A DNA stretch of 64,000 nucleotides. It comes from Microbacterium proteolyticum. Lineage in GTDB: Bacteria > Actinomycetota > Actinomycetes > Actinomycetales > Microbacteriaceae. A program made the translations under genes and the position numbers. The notes below the pieces were generated by a model. It made no database searches and was not told the DNA's origin. It saw only the letters and a list, made by a program, of their open reading frames with translations. The stretch covers positions 1,612,001-1,676,000 of the forward strand of contig NZ_JAUSZZ010000001.1 in NCBI RefSeq assembly GCF_030818075.1, given 5' to 3'. Shown piece by piece: positions 27,009-35,700 of the stretch. The stretch's first letter is position 1, and each line of letters opens with the position of its first letter.

Positions 27009-27893
27009 ATGACTCTGTCTCTCGAGCGCACGGGCCCGCGCACGGCGGCCTCGGCCCCGCGCCGCCACAAGCCCGTCGCAGCCCACATCCCCGGCATCCT
27101 GCGCCATGCGGTTCTGATCGTCGCCACCGTGCTGTTCTTCGGTCCGTTCGTCTGGATGGTGCTGGTCAGCTTCAAGTCGGCGCAGGAGGCTCTGGCCGTA
27201 CCGCCGACGTTCCTGCCGACCGAATGGCACGTCGACAACTACACCCGGTTGTTCGAGATCGCCCCGTTCGGGCGCTTCTACCTCAACACCGTCGTCGTCG
27301 CCGTGCTCTCGACCCTCGGTCAGGTGGTGACCAGCCTCATGGCCGGCTACGCCTTCGCGCGGCTGAAGTTCCGCGGCAGCAACGTCATCTTCGTCGTCCT
27401 GCTCGCGGCCCTCATGGTGCCCTTCGAGGTGGTCTTCACCCCGCTCATCTCGCTGCTGTCGTCGCTCGGCTGGCTGAACAGCTACCAGGGCCTCATCGTT
27501 CCGAACATCCCCTCGATCCTGGGTGTGTTCCTGTTCCGGCAGTTCTTCTCGAACTTCCCCTCCGAGATCGAGGACGCCACCCGCATCGACGGGGCCAACG
27601 TGTGGCAGCGCTTCCGCCTGATCATGGCTCCGATGGCCACGCCCATGATCGGCTCCTTCGCGATCCTGTCGTTCGTCTACAACTGGAACAACTTCTTCTT
27701 CCAGTTCATCGCGGTCAACCGGACGGAATTCTTCACCGTCCAGATCGGCCTCACGCTCCTGCAGTCGCAGGAGGGGGCCTCGAACTTCAACCTCCTCATG
27801 GCAGGTTCCACGCTCGCCGTCATCCCGGTGCTGATCGTGTTCCTGCTGTTCCAGAACCAGATCGTCAAAGCGATCTCCGGCGGTCTGCGCTGA
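27009..27893 (+). CDS. sugar ABC transporter permease (MalG/NgcG-like)
   Basis: A 294-residue permease with six helices and the EAA loop EDATRIDGANVWQRFRLIMA. It forms the second half of the channel. The ATG lies 11 bases after the previous stop, with GAAAGG upstream. The following 107 bases to the lipoprotein gene are rich in short CCAC and ACCC runs and hold no gene. Confidence 0.87.
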   Translation: MTLSLERTGPRTAASAPRRHKPVAAHIPGILRHAVLIVATVLFFGPFVWMVLVSFKSAQEALAVPPTFLPTEWHVDNYTRLFEIAPFGRFYLNTVVVAVLSTLGQVVTSLMAGYAFARLKFRGSNVIFVVLLAALMVPFEVVFTPLISLLSSLGWLNSYQGLIVPNIPSILGVFLFRQFFSNFPSEIEDATRIDGANVWQRFRLIMAPMATPMIGSFAILSFVYNWNNFFFQFIAVNRTEFFTVQIGLTLLQSQEGASNFNLLMAGSTLAVIPVLIVFLLFQNQIVKAISGGLR

Positions 27894-28000
27894 CCCGCGC
27901 CATCCGCACCCATCCCCACCCCACTCATCCGAAACCACCCGCACCACTCACCCGAACCCACCCGCTCCACCACCTGCACGCACTGCACCTAGGAGATGAA

Positions 28001-29311
28001 ATGAACAAGGCACCTCTCGCCCGTCGGGGGCTCGCCGTCGGCGCCCTCGTCACGGCGGCCGTCACCCTCGCCGGCTGCTCCGGCGGCTCGGTCACCGGCA
28101 ATGCCGGTGAGTCCGACGGCAAGACCACCATCACGATGTGGAACCAGGCCACCGGCGACGCCGCCACCAAGCTGAACGAGCTGGTCGAGGAGTTCAACCA
28201 GTCGCAGGACACCTACGAGGTCACGTCGCAGTTCATCGCCGCCGAGGGCTTCACGGCTCGCCTCGTGCAGGCCCTGAACAGCAACCAGGCTCCCAACCTC
28301 GTGCTGGGTGACTCGAACCCCTCGTCGCTCGGAGAGGCGATCGACACGGGCAAGATCGTCCCCCTCGACGACAAGCTCGGCACGGGCGACTACCCCCTCG
28401 CCGCTGAGGACATCCCCGCGGGCATGCTCGCTTCGGGCGTGTTCGACGGCACCACCTACGCGCTGCCCACCGACGGTGGCGACTACGCCATCATCTACAA
28501 CAAGCAGAAGTTCGCCGACGCGGGCATCACCTCGACCCCCACCACCTGGGAAGAGCTGGCGGCGGATGCCAAGAAGCTGACGAAGGACGGCAGCTACGGC
28601 GTCTACCTGCCCATCGGCAGCAACGAGTGGCCGGTCTTCACCTGGCAGTCGATGCTGTGGAGCGCGGGCGGGGAGTTCCTGAACGAAGACAACACCCAGG
28701 TCGAATTCGATTCGGCCGAGGGAGTGACCGCGCTGAAGACCTGGACCGACATGATCGACGAGGGCGTGGCCTACCCGTCGACCGCAGCGGACAGCAACCA
28801 GAACCAGGGCTGGCCCGCATTCAACGCCGGTCAGTTCGCCATGTTCATCGGCGGCGCGTTCAACCTGAAGTCCGTGCAGGACGGCATCGGCGCCGAGAAC
28901 GTGGGCGTGTTCACGTTCCCCGAGATCGAGACCCCGGCGATGAACACCGGCACCAACGTGTCGTACGTCACCGACGGCACCGACGAGCAGGAAGCCGGCT
29001 CATACGCCTTCCTGTCGTGGTTCATGCAGCCCGACCAGCAGGCGCAGTGGGACATCGCCTCCGGATTCCTTCCCACCAACCTGCAGACGCAGGACTCCGA
29101 TGCGTGGAAGGCGCACGTCGCGGACAACCCGTTGCTGGAGGTCTTCGCCGACCAGCTCGAGTACGCGAAGTCGCGCCCGTCGATCAGCTCGTACTCCGAG
29201 ATCAGCGCCGCACTCGGCGCCGAGCTCGAGAAGGCGATGCTGCGTCAGAAGTCGCCGGAGGACGCCCTCCGCGACGCCGCGGCGGCCGGTCAGGCCGTGC
29301 TCGACCGCTGA
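28001..29311 (+). CDS. sugar ABC transporter substrate-binding lipoprotein
   Basis: A 436-residue CUT1-type binding protein with a lipoprotein signal (LAVGALVTAAVTLAGC), then TTITMWNQATGDAATKLNEL. Other family features are YALPTDGGDYAIIYNKQKF and FNAGQFAMFIGGAF. AGGAGATGAA precedes the ATG. The divergent nag operon suggests GlcNAc, chitobiose or a related glycan as substrate. Placing the binding protein last is less common than first. Confidence 0.88.
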   Translation: MNKAPLARRGLAVGALVTAAVTLAGCSGGSVTGNAGESDGKTTITMWNQATGDAATKLNELVEEFNQSQDTYEVTSQFIAAEGFTARLVQALNSNQAPNLVLGDSNPSSLGEAIDTGKIVPLDDKLGTGDYPLAAEDIPAGMLASGVFDGTTYALPTDGGDYAIIYNKQKFADAGITSTPTTWEELAADAKKLTKDGSYGVYLPIGSNEWPVFTWQSMLWSAGGEFLNEDNTQVEFDSAEGVTALKTWTDMIDEGVAYPSTAADSNQNQGWPAFNAGQFAMFIGGAFNLKSVQDGIGAENVGVFTFPEIETPAMNTGTNVSYVTDGTDEQEAGSYAFLSWFMQPDQQAQWDIASGFLPTNLQTQDSDAWKAHVADNPLLEVFADQLEYAKSRPSISSYSEISAALGAELEKAMLRQKSPEDALRDAAAAGQAVLDR

Positions 29312-29323
29312 CGCGCATGTGAC

Positions 29324-29357
29324 GAAGGGCGGTGCGACGGAGGTCGCACCGCCCTTC
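29324..29357. terminator. hairpin between convergent transcripts
   Basis: GAAGGGCGGTGCGAC pairs with GTCGCACCGCCCTTC, a perfect 15-bp stem with a 4-base loop, between the binding-protein stop and the convergent gene. Confidence 0.85.
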
Positions 29358-29378
29358 GGCGTCTCGCGGGCAGGCCGC

Positions 29379-29768
29379 TCAGCTGGCCGCCAGCAGCGCT
29401 CGCGACCGGGTCTCCAGGAAGGCGACGAGAGCGCCCAGCACGTTCACCTCGTTGCCGAGGTTGACCAGGTCGACGCTGCCCAGCTCGATGACGGTGTCGC
29501 GGGCTTCCATGGTCGCCTTCCACGCACCACCGCCACCGGTGATCGGCTGGAGGTAGGTGACGGTCTTGGCATTGCTCAGATCGACGACGATGAGACCCGC
29601 GTCGGGGTCGGCCTCGTCTTCCTGATCGAGGAGGCGGATCTCGCTGCCGGTGAGATAACCCATCCCCCGGAACTCTGCGAGCCACTTCTCGAGCAGGTCT
29701 TTGTCCAATAGGCCCCGTACCGGCACAGCTCTCCCCGATCCATGCATATGAATGATGCGTGGACCCAT
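29379..29768 (-). CDS. hypothetical protein, paralogous to the one at 15272-15646
   Basis: Up to 129 residues. Shared with the 15.3-kb protein are LEKWLAEF, DQEDEADPDAGLIVVDL, SNAKTVTYLQP and a late LVNLGNEVNVLGALVAFLE. An internal ATG at 29747 aligns best with the paralogue's start and would give 122 residues; neither ATG has a good ribosome site. It lies beside a DUF7882-like gene in the same direction. Function unknown. Confidence 0.6.
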   Translation of the reverse strand: MGPRIIHMHGSGRAVPVRGLLDKDLLEKWLAEFRGMGYLTGSEIRLLDQEDEADPDAGLIVVDLSNAKTVTYLQPITGGGGAWKATMEARDTVIELGSVDLVNLGNEVNVLGALVAFLETRSRALLAAS

Positions 29769-29808
29769 TATGACGGGTCCGGAAAGAGTGATGTCGAGGA
29801 TCGCTGGC

Positions 29809-30177
29809 TCAGGCCGCGCGAACCGGGCGCCCGGACGCGCGCCCGGCCTGTGCGGGGGTGCGTGCGGATCCTTCCGCGCTCTCCCACGTGCGCAGGTCGA
29901 TCACGAGGCCCGAGGCGGCGTTGGCCTGGTCCGCGAGCGTCCGGAGGTACTCGCCGACCAGCTGCTCGGGCTCGGTGGACTGGAAGACGAAGCGGAGCGG
30001 GATCGCCGGCTGGAGCCAGATGGTGGAGCGCCCGCCCTCGTCTTCCGTGCCCGTCCAGGTGAGGGTGAAGGATTCGCCTCGGCGCAGCTTCGTGGATGCG
30101 ATCACCTTGATGTAGCCCATGAGGCGATCCGGCAAGGAGATGGGTGCCGTGTCGGAACCGTAGAACAGGGTGGCCAT
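29809..30177 (-). CDS. DUF7882-like small protein
   Basis: A 122-residue protein with the features I remember for a Microbacteriaceae family: an opening MATLFYGSDTAPISLPDRLM, KLRRGESFTLTW, STIWLQPAIPLRFVF and a helix rich in Ala/Asn. From memory, relatives are often labelled ATP-dependent DNA ligase, which nothing here supports: there is no KxDG nucleotidyl site. GGAGATCACC precedes the ATG. It is divergent from a marR-type gene. Confidence 0.7.
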   Translation of the reverse strand: MATLFYGSDTAPISLPDRLMGYIKVIASTKLRRGESFTLTWTGTEDEGGRSTIWLQPAIPLRFVFQSTEPEQLVGEYLRTLADQANAASGLVIDLRTWESAEGSARTPAQAGRASGRPVRAA

Positions 30178-30228
30178 GGTGATCTCCTTCGGTCGTGAGA
30201 GGGGGCGGCTGACGACTAAACTATCACG

Positions 30229-30260
30229 TATTTCACAAACTTAATTATTTAGGTGAAATA
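30229..30260. promoter_or_regulatory. MarR-type inverted repeat
   Basis: TATTTCAC (30229-30236) mirrors GTGAAATA (30253-30260) exactly around an AT-rich 16-base centre, in the gap between the DUF7882-like gene and the divergent marR-type gene. The low GC stands out and fits a double promoter with operator. Confidence 0.65.
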
Positions 30261-30317
30261 TTCAGGTTCCTCACTATGGTGGGAGCAGCGGTCGGCCGGA
30301 CCGCGTCGAGGAGGTGG

Positions 30318-30752
30318 ATGCCGTTGTCGCTGCCCTCGGTGTTGATGATGGCGCTGGACGACTACGTCCGCGCCCGCGAAGACGCGATCGCGACGGCCCG
30401 TCGCGATCTGGGGGTGAGTGAACTCGAGGCGGCGACCCTGGCGTGCATCGCCGAGGAGCCCGGCATCCGTCCCTCGGATCTCCGCGGCCGGCTCGGTGTG
30501 ACCGCCGCCGGTGTCACGACCCTCGTCGACCGCCTCATCGGTCGCGGACTGCTCCGCCGCGAGCTGGACACCGACGACCGGCGCGTCAACCACATCCATC
30601 TCGAGGTCGACCTCGATGCCGAGCCGTGGGTGGCGTTGCGCCGCTTCCCTCGCGAGGTCGAGTCGGCCGTCGATGCGGAGTCCGCCGACGTCGCCCGGGC
30701 GGCTGCCGAGATGCTCGCGCGGATCACCGAACGGGTTCGCGCGCGGCTCTGA
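30318..30752 (+). CDS. MarR-family transcriptional regulator
   Basis: A 144-residue winged-helix protein: EEPGIRPSDLRGRLGVTAAG carries the recognition helix and VDRLIGRGLLRRELDTDDRRV the wing, the family hallmark. The ATG at 30318 has GAGGAGG only three bases upstream, which is tight; a start at 30276 or a TTG at 30324 is possible. The end overlaps the convergent zinc transporter ATPase gene by 29 bases. An operator-like palindrome lies upstream. Confidence 0.8.
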   Translation: MPLSLPSVLMMALDDYVRAREDAIATARRDLGVSELEAATLACIAEEPGIRPSDLRGRLGVTAAGVTTLVDRLIGRGLLRRELDTDDRRVNHIHLEVDLDAEPWVALRRFPREVESAVDAESADVARAAAEMLARITERVRARL

Positions 30753-31407
30753 CCTCGGCGGGTGGGGTGCGCACGCGCCCGGTGTCGAGCGTGATCACCC
30801 GATCGGCGTCGGCGATGAGGCGGGCATCGTGGCTCACGCACACGACGGTGGCCCCGCGGCGACGTTCTCGCGCGATGGCGGCGCGATTGCGCTCGGCGCT
30901 GCCGGCGTCGAGGCCCGTGGTGGGCTCGTCGAGGAAGAGGATGTCGGCTCGGGATGCCAGTCCCTGGGCGAGGAGCGCGCGTTGCCGTTGTCCGCCGGAC
31001 AGGGAGGCGAAGGGCCGCCGTGCGAGGGCGGTGATGTCGAGGAGCTCCATTGCCGCACGGATCGCCTCGCGGTCCTGGGCTGCGAGGCGACGGAACGGCC
31101 CGGTGCGTCGCCAGGTGCCGGCCGTGACCATGTCGCCGACGGTGAGCGGAAGATGCTCCGACACCGCCGCGCGCTGCGGGACGAACGCGCGTGACCGCAG
31201 GCCGACGTCGACCGTTCCCCGCGAGGGTTCGCGCGCCCCGGCCAGCACCTCGAGCAGCGTCGATTTCCCCGCGCCGTTCGGGCCCGCGATGACGGCGAGG
31301 ATGCCGGCGTCGATTTCAACGTCGACGTCGTCGAGGGCGAGGGTGCCCGCGAAATCGACTCGGAGGGCGCGCGCGACGACGGCGTGTGGGGGCATGGCAT
31401 CCATCAT
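30724..31407 (-). CDS. aztA: metal (zinc) ABC transporter ATPase, AztA-type
   Basis: A 227-residue ATPase: Walker A GPNGAGKST, signature [16 protein letters not shown], Walker B ILFLDEPTTGLD, switch His in VCVSHDARL. ABC-type metal importers use this short form. Three in-frame ATGs (31407, 31404, 31395) lie close together without a ribosome site. It is divergent from the matching permease gene with a Fur/Zur-type box between them. Confidence 0.83.
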   Translation of the reverse strand: MMDAMPPHAVVARALRVDFAGTLALDDVDVEIDAGILAVIAGPNGAGKSTLLEVLAGAREPSRGTVDVGLRSRAFVPQRAAVSEHLPLTVGDMVTAGTWRRTGPFRRLAAQDREAIRAAMELLDITALARRPFASLSGGQRQRALLAQGLASRADILFLDEPTTGLDAGSAERNRAAIARERRRGATVVCVSHDARLIADADRVITLDTGRVRTPPAEVRAAREPVR

Positions 31408-31414
31408 ACGAGGT

Positions 31415-31429
31415 TGAGAATCGTTCTCA
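31415..31429. promoter_or_regulatory. Fur/Zur-type box
   Basis: TGAGAATCGTTCTCA is a 7-1-7 palindrome (six perfect outer pairs) very like actinobacterial Zur sites (TGAAAATCATTTTCA) and also Fur sites. It sits between the divergent aztA and aztB, so zinc-bound Zur should shut both off. Confidence 0.75.
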
Positions 31430-31450
31430 TTCTCGGTACGGTCGGGCAAC

Positions 31451-32305
31451 GTGTCTTGGCTCTCCGACCCCTTCTCGCTCGAGTTCGTGCAGCGTGCACT
31501 GCTCGGCGGGGCGCTCGTGGCGATCCTGTGCGCGATCGCCGGAACGTGGGTCATCGTCCGCGGAATGGCGTTCCTGGGCGAAGCGCTCGCCCACGGCATG
31601 CTCCCCGGTGTCGCACTGGCGACCGTGATGGGCTTCCCCGTGCTGCTGGGCGCCGCGGCGAGCGCGACCGTCATGAGCCTCGGTATCGGTGCCCTGCAGC
31701 GGCGGGCCAAGCTCTCGTACGACACCAGCATCGGCCTGCTCTTCGTGGGCATGCTCGCGCTCGGCGTGATCGTCATCTCTCACGCGGGGAGCTTCGCCAC
31801 CGATGCCACCGCCATCCTGTTCGGCGACATCCTCGCCATCGGAACGGGCGACCTCGTCGTCCTGGCCGTCGCCATGGTCATCGGTGTGATCGCGGCGGCG
31901 CTTGCTCACCGCAGTCTCGTCGCGCTCGCCGTCGATGAACGCGTCGCGCGAGTGCTGGGCCTCGGGCCCCGTGTCGCCCAGACGGTGCTCGTCGGGCTCG
32001 TGACCCTGGCGGTCGTCGCCTCCTACCAGGCGGTCGGATCGCTGCTCGTCGTCGGCCTGCTCGTCGCTCCCGCGGTCGCCGCGCGCCAGTGGACGCACCG
32101 CATTCCCTCCACCATGGTGCTCGCCGCCGCGATCGGCGCCGTCTCGGTCGCCGCGGGCCTGCTCGTCTCGTGGCACGCCGCCACCGCGGCCGGCGCGACC
32201 ATCGCCGCCTCGGCCATCGGCGCAGCCGGCGCGTCGTGGGCTCTTCGCGCCTGCCGTGATGCGGTGCGCCGGCGCGTGGCATCCCCCGTTCCCCTGCCCG
32301 CCTGA
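31451..32305 (+). CDS. aztB: metal (zinc) ABC transporter permease, AztB-type
   Basis: A 284-residue ABC-3 family permease with about eight helices. Typical segments are GTWVIVRGMAFLGEALAHG near residue 31 and the late YQAVGSLLVVGLLVAPAVAA, the conserved region of zinc and manganese permeases. The start is GTG with no clear ribosome site. It is followed closely by AztD-like and AztC genes in one operon. Confidence 0.86.
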   Translation: MSWLSDPFSLEFVQRALLGGALVAILCAIAGTWVIVRGMAFLGEALAHGMLPGVALATVMGFPVLLGAAASATVMSLGIGALQRRAKLSYDTSIGLLFVGMLALGVIVISHAGSFATDATAILFGDILAIGTGDLVVLAVAMVIGVIAAALAHRSLVALAVDERVARVLGLGPRVAQTVLVGLVTLAVVASYQAVGSLLVVGLLVAPAVAARQWTHRIPSTMVLAAAIGAVSVAAGLLVSWHAATAAGATIAASAIGAAGASWALRACRDAVRRRVASPVPLPA

Positions 32306-32320
32306 ACCAGAAAGCCCCCC

Positions 32321-33544
32321 ATGCTCCACCCCGCCTCCCCCCGGCGGCTCGCACCCCTCGGTGCGCTGCTGCTCTTCGCGCTCGCCGGCTGTGCGGCGCC
32401 GGTCCCGACCGGCGCCGACCCGTCGGCCGAACCGACCGCCGACACCCACGGAGAGATCGCCGGGGCCACCGAACTGGCGGAACCCGCCGTGGGTCTGACC
32501 TCCATCGACGGCGAAGGGCACGTGTCGCACCTCGATCTGCTCGACGAGACCACCGTCGACCTCGGCACGGTCCGTGCCCCGGCGGCGATGCATTCCGATG
32601 GACGGTACCTGTTCGCCTCCGACGAGACGGGCGTCTCGGTCGTCGACAGCGGGGTGTGGACGTGGGACCACGTCGACCACTTCCACTACTACCGCGCGGA
32701 GGCGAAGGTCCTCGGCGAGGTCCTCGGCGGCGGGGTGGCCGCGGTGTCGACGTCGAATTCGTCGACCACCGGGGGAACCGGGCTGTTCTTCCCCGATTCC
32801 GGCGAGGCGGTGCTGCTCGACACCGAGGCGTTGTCGAAGGGGGAGATCGTGGAGACCTTCCGCATCGTCGCGACGCCGGGCGACGGGCTCGTGGTGCCCG
32901 CGGGCTCCTTCGCGGCCGTCGCGGCGGCCGACGAGGTGATGCTGCACGCGCGCGACGGGGCGCCGCTGGGCGAGGCCGTCCCGTGCGTCGAACCCGCCGG
33001 AACGATCACGACCCGCGTCGGCGCGGTCATCGGATGCCGCGACGGCGCCCTCCTCGTCACCGTGGAGGAGGAGAAGCCCGCGATCGAGCGCATTCCGTAC
33101 CCGGAGGGCGTGACGGCGCCGCGCGCCACCTCGTTCGCCAACCGGGAGGGGCGCCCGACGGTCGCGGCGGTCGCCGACGGCGCCGGCATCTGGATGCTCG
33201 ACACGCGCGAGCGGACGTGGACGCTGCTGCCCGCGCCGGAGCCCGTCGTGCAGGTCACCGCGGTCGACGACAAAGACTCCACCGTCCTCGCGCTCACCGC
33301 CGACGGGCGCGTGCTGGTGCTCGACGGAGAGACGGGCGCGCAGCGTGCGGCATCCTCGCCTCTGGTGGGGGAGAGCCTCGCCGCGGGCCGGCCCGTCAGC
33401 CTCATCGCCGACCAGCAGCGCGCCTACCTCAACGGCCCGACCGAGGGGCGGATGTGGGAGATCGACTTCGCCGACGACGCCCGCGTCGCGCGCGAGTTCA
33501 CGCCCGAGCGCGCGCCGCTCTTCGTCGCCGAGACGGGACGCTGA
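32321..33544 (+). CDS. AztD-like zinc-chaperone lipoprotein (first copy)
   Basis: A 407-residue lipoprotein with lipobox LAGC near residue 23. The rest is a beta-propeller-like run of short Gly/Asp-rich strands (AMHSDGRYLFASDE, VAAVADGAGIWMLDT). A His-rich loop, WDHVDHFHYYRAEA near residues 114-127, could hold zinc. In Paracoccus AztD hands zinc to AztC. This copy is the more divergent of two in the locus. The gene lies between the permease and the binding protein. Confidence 0.72.
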   Translation: MLHPASPRRLAPLGALLLFALAGCAAPVPTGADPSAEPTADTHGEIAGATELAEPAVGLTSIDGEGHVSHLDLLDETTVDLGTVRAPAAMHSDGRYLFASDETGVSVVDSGVWTWDHVDHFHYYRAEAKVLGEVLGGGVAAVSTSNSSTTGGTGLFFPDSGEAVLLDTEALSKGEIVETFRIVATPGDGLVVPAGSFAAVAAADEVMLHARDGAPLGEAVPCVEPAGTITTRVGAVIGCRDGALLVTVEEEKPAIERIPYPEGVTAPRATSFANREGRPTVAAVADGAGIWMLDTRERTWTLLPAPEPVVQVTAVDDKDSTVLALTADGRVLVLDGETGAQRAASSPLVGESLAAGRPVSLIADQQRAYLNGPTEGRMWEIDFADDARVAREFTPERAPLFVAETGR

Positions 33545-33545
33545 C

Positions 33546-34445
33546 ATGCGCAGACTCCTCGCCGCAGTGGTCACCGGCGCCCTGCTCGCGCTCACCGGGT
33601 GCGCCGGGGGAGCGGCATCCGATCGCCCCCTCGTCGTCGTGACGACGAACATCCTCGGCGACGTCGTGTCGCACCTCGTCGGCGACGACGTCGAGGTGAT
33701 GACGCTCATGCGTCCGGGCGCCGACCCGCACTCGTTCGAGATCTCCGCCGCCGAGGCCGCCCGGATGCGCTCCGCCGACCTGCTCGTGGCCAACGGCCTC
33801 GGGCTCGAGGAGGGGCTCCAGCAGCACCTCGACGCCGCGGCATCCGAGGGGGTTGAGACCTTCGTCGCGGGGGATGCCGTCGCGGTGCTGCCGTACACCT
33901 CGACCGACGCCGGCGGCGCCGACGACCCGCACTTCTGGACCGATCCCGCGCAGATGATCGCCGTCGTCGATGCGCTCACGCCCGTGCTCGAGGGGCTCGG
34001 CGCTCCCGCGGTGGCCGAGCACGCCGCCGCGTATCGCGCCGACCTCGAGACCCTCGACGCCGAGATGGTCGCCGCCTTCGCGGCGATCCCGGCGGAGCGC
34101 CGTGCCCTGGTCACCAACCACCACGTCTTCGGCTACCTCGCCGAGCGGTTCGGCTTCCGCTTGGTGGGCGCCGTCATCCCCGGGGGCACGACGCTGGCCG
34201 CACCCAGCACGAGCGACCTGGCCGACCTGGTGTCGGCGATCGACGAAGCCGGGGTGCCGACGATCTTCGCGGAGTCGTCCTCGCCCGACCGGCTCGTGCG
34301 GGCACTGGCCGAAGAGGCCGACCGCCACGTGACGGTGACGGAACTCTTCACCGAGTCGCTCACCGACGCCTCCGGCGGCGCCCCCGACTACCTGACCATG
34401 ATGCGCGTCAACACGGAGCGCATCGCCACCGGCCTGTCGCCCTGA
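33546..34445 (+). CDS. aztC: zinc ABC transporter substrate-binding lipoprotein, AztC-type
   Basis: A 299-residue cluster A-I metal-binding protein with lipobox LTGC. Likely zinc ligands are the His residues in GADPHSFE, DDPHFWTD and NHHVFGYLAER. It lacks the long His-rich loop of ZnuA, as in AztC proteins that receive zinc from AztD. The ATG follows the previous stop by one base. It delivers zinc to AztB at the membrane. Confidence 0.85.
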   Translation: MRRLLAAVVTGALLALTGCAGGAASDRPLVVVTTNILGDVVSHLVGDDVEVMTLMRPGADPHSFEISAAEAARMRSADLLVANGLGLEEGLQQHLDAAASEGVETFVAGDAVAVLPYTSTDAGGADDPHFWTDPAQMIAVVDALTPVLEGLGAPAVAEHAAAYRADLETLDAEMVAAFAAIPAERRALVTNHHVFGYLAERFGFRLVGAVIPGGTTLAAPSTSDLADLVSAIDEAGVPTIFAESSSPDRLVRALAEEADRHVTVTELFTESLTDASGGAPDYLTMMRVNTERIATGLSP

Positions 34446-34479
34446 GCGGCCGGCCACCCACCGAAGAAAGAGACATCAC

Positions 34480-35697
34480 ATGCGCAGTTCTTCCCTCCGC
34501 GCGGGCGGCTTCCGCCGCGCGGGCCTGCTCGCCCTCGCGGTCGGCGCGACCGTCGCCCTGTCGGCGTGCGCCGGCGGCGGCGGCGCCGGTTCGGCCGCGC
34601 CCGCCTCCGATGCCCCGGCCCAGGCCGGCACCCGCGTCGCCCTCTCGTATGCGGGCGGCATCGTCGTCCTCGACGGCGAGAGCCTCGAGACGCTCGGCGA
34701 CTTCACGTCGGAGGAGTTCACCCGCTTGAACTCCGCCGGCGACGGCCGCCACGTCATGGTCACCACGAGCGCGGGCTTCCAGGTTCTGGATGCCGGCACG
34801 GCGGACGCCGAGCCCGAGCTCACCGACCTCGTGTTCCCGGCGGCCAAGCCCGGTCACGTCGTGACCCACGGCGGCAAGACCGTGCTTTACGCCGACGGCA
34901 CCAGCGACTCGACGATCTTCGACACCGATGCCCTGCTGGCATCCACCGACGAACTCCCCGCGTCCGAGACCATCCCGGGTGTCGAGGCGCACCACGGTGT
35001 GTCGATCGTGCTGGAGGACGGCTCGTTCGTCACGACCGTCGGCAACGCGAACGGTCGCACGGGCATCGTCGTGAAGGACCCGTCGGGCGCCACCGTCGCC
35101 GAGAACGCCACCTGCCCCGGCGTGCACGGCGAGGGCACCACGCAGAACGAGGTCGTCGTCTTCGGCTGCGAGAACGGCGCGCTCATCTACGCCGACGGCG
35201 AGATCACCAAGGTCGACGCCCCCGACCAGCCCTACGGACGCATGGGCAACATCTTCGTCACCGACACCAGCCCGCTCGTGCTCGGCGACTACAAGGACGA
35301 CCGGGATGCCGAGGGCTACCTGCTGCACCGCGTCTCGCTGATCGACACCGAGGCCAAGACCCAGACCGTCGTCGACATGCCCGCGGGGGCCGAGTACACC
35401 TTCCGCGACCTGGCGCGCGGCCCCGAGGACCTCGGCTACATCCTAGCCTCGGACGGGTCGATCCACGTGTTCGACCTCGAGAAGGGCGCGTTCACCGAGT
35501 CGTTCCCCGTCATCGGCGCGTGGGAGGGTCCGGTCGAGTGGCAGGACGCCCACCCCGCCATCAAGGTGTCGGGCGACATCGCCTACGTCACCGAGCCCGC
35601 GAAGAACGCCGTGCACGCGGTCGATCTCACCACGGGTGAGGTCCTGAAGAGCGTCACGCTCGACGTCACGCCGAACGAGATCGCGCTGACCCGCTGA
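34480..35697 (+). CDS. aztD: AztD-type zinc metallochaperone lipoprotein (second copy)
   Basis: A 405-residue lipoprotein (lipobox SAC near residue 30) followed by a beta-propeller-like protein. VEAHHGVSIVLEDGS, CPGVHGEG and FGCENGALIY match what I recall of AztD, including two Cys that could form a disulphide. AGAAAGAGA precedes the ATG. It ends the zinc operon, four bases from the convergent LysR gene. Having two AztD-like genes in one locus is unusual. Confidence 0.8.
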   Translation: MRSSSLRAGGFRRAGLLALAVGATVALSACAGGGGAGSAAPASDAPAQAGTRVALSYAGGIVVLDGESLETLGDFTSEEFTRLNSAGDGRHVMVTTSAGFQVLDAGTADAEPELTDLVFPAAKPGHVVTHGGKTVLYADGTSDSTIFDTDALLASTDELPASETIPGVEAHHGVSIVLEDGSFVTTVGNANGRTGIVVKDPSGATVAENATCPGVHGEGTTQNEVVVFGCENGALIYADGEITKVDAPDQPYGRMGNIFVTDTSPLVLGDYKDDRDAEGYLLHRVSLIDTEAKTQTVVDMPAGAEYTFRDLARGPEDLGYILASDGSIHVFDLEKGAFTESFPVIGAWEGPVEWQDAHPAIKVSGDIAYVTEPAKNAVHAVDLTTGEVLKSVTLDVTPNEIALTR

Positions 35698-35700
35698 TCC

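Noticed and set aside
29809..30177. ATP-dependent DNA ligase
   Set aside because: That label is attached to some relatives, but the protein is only 122 residues and has no KxDG nucleotidyl-transfer motif.
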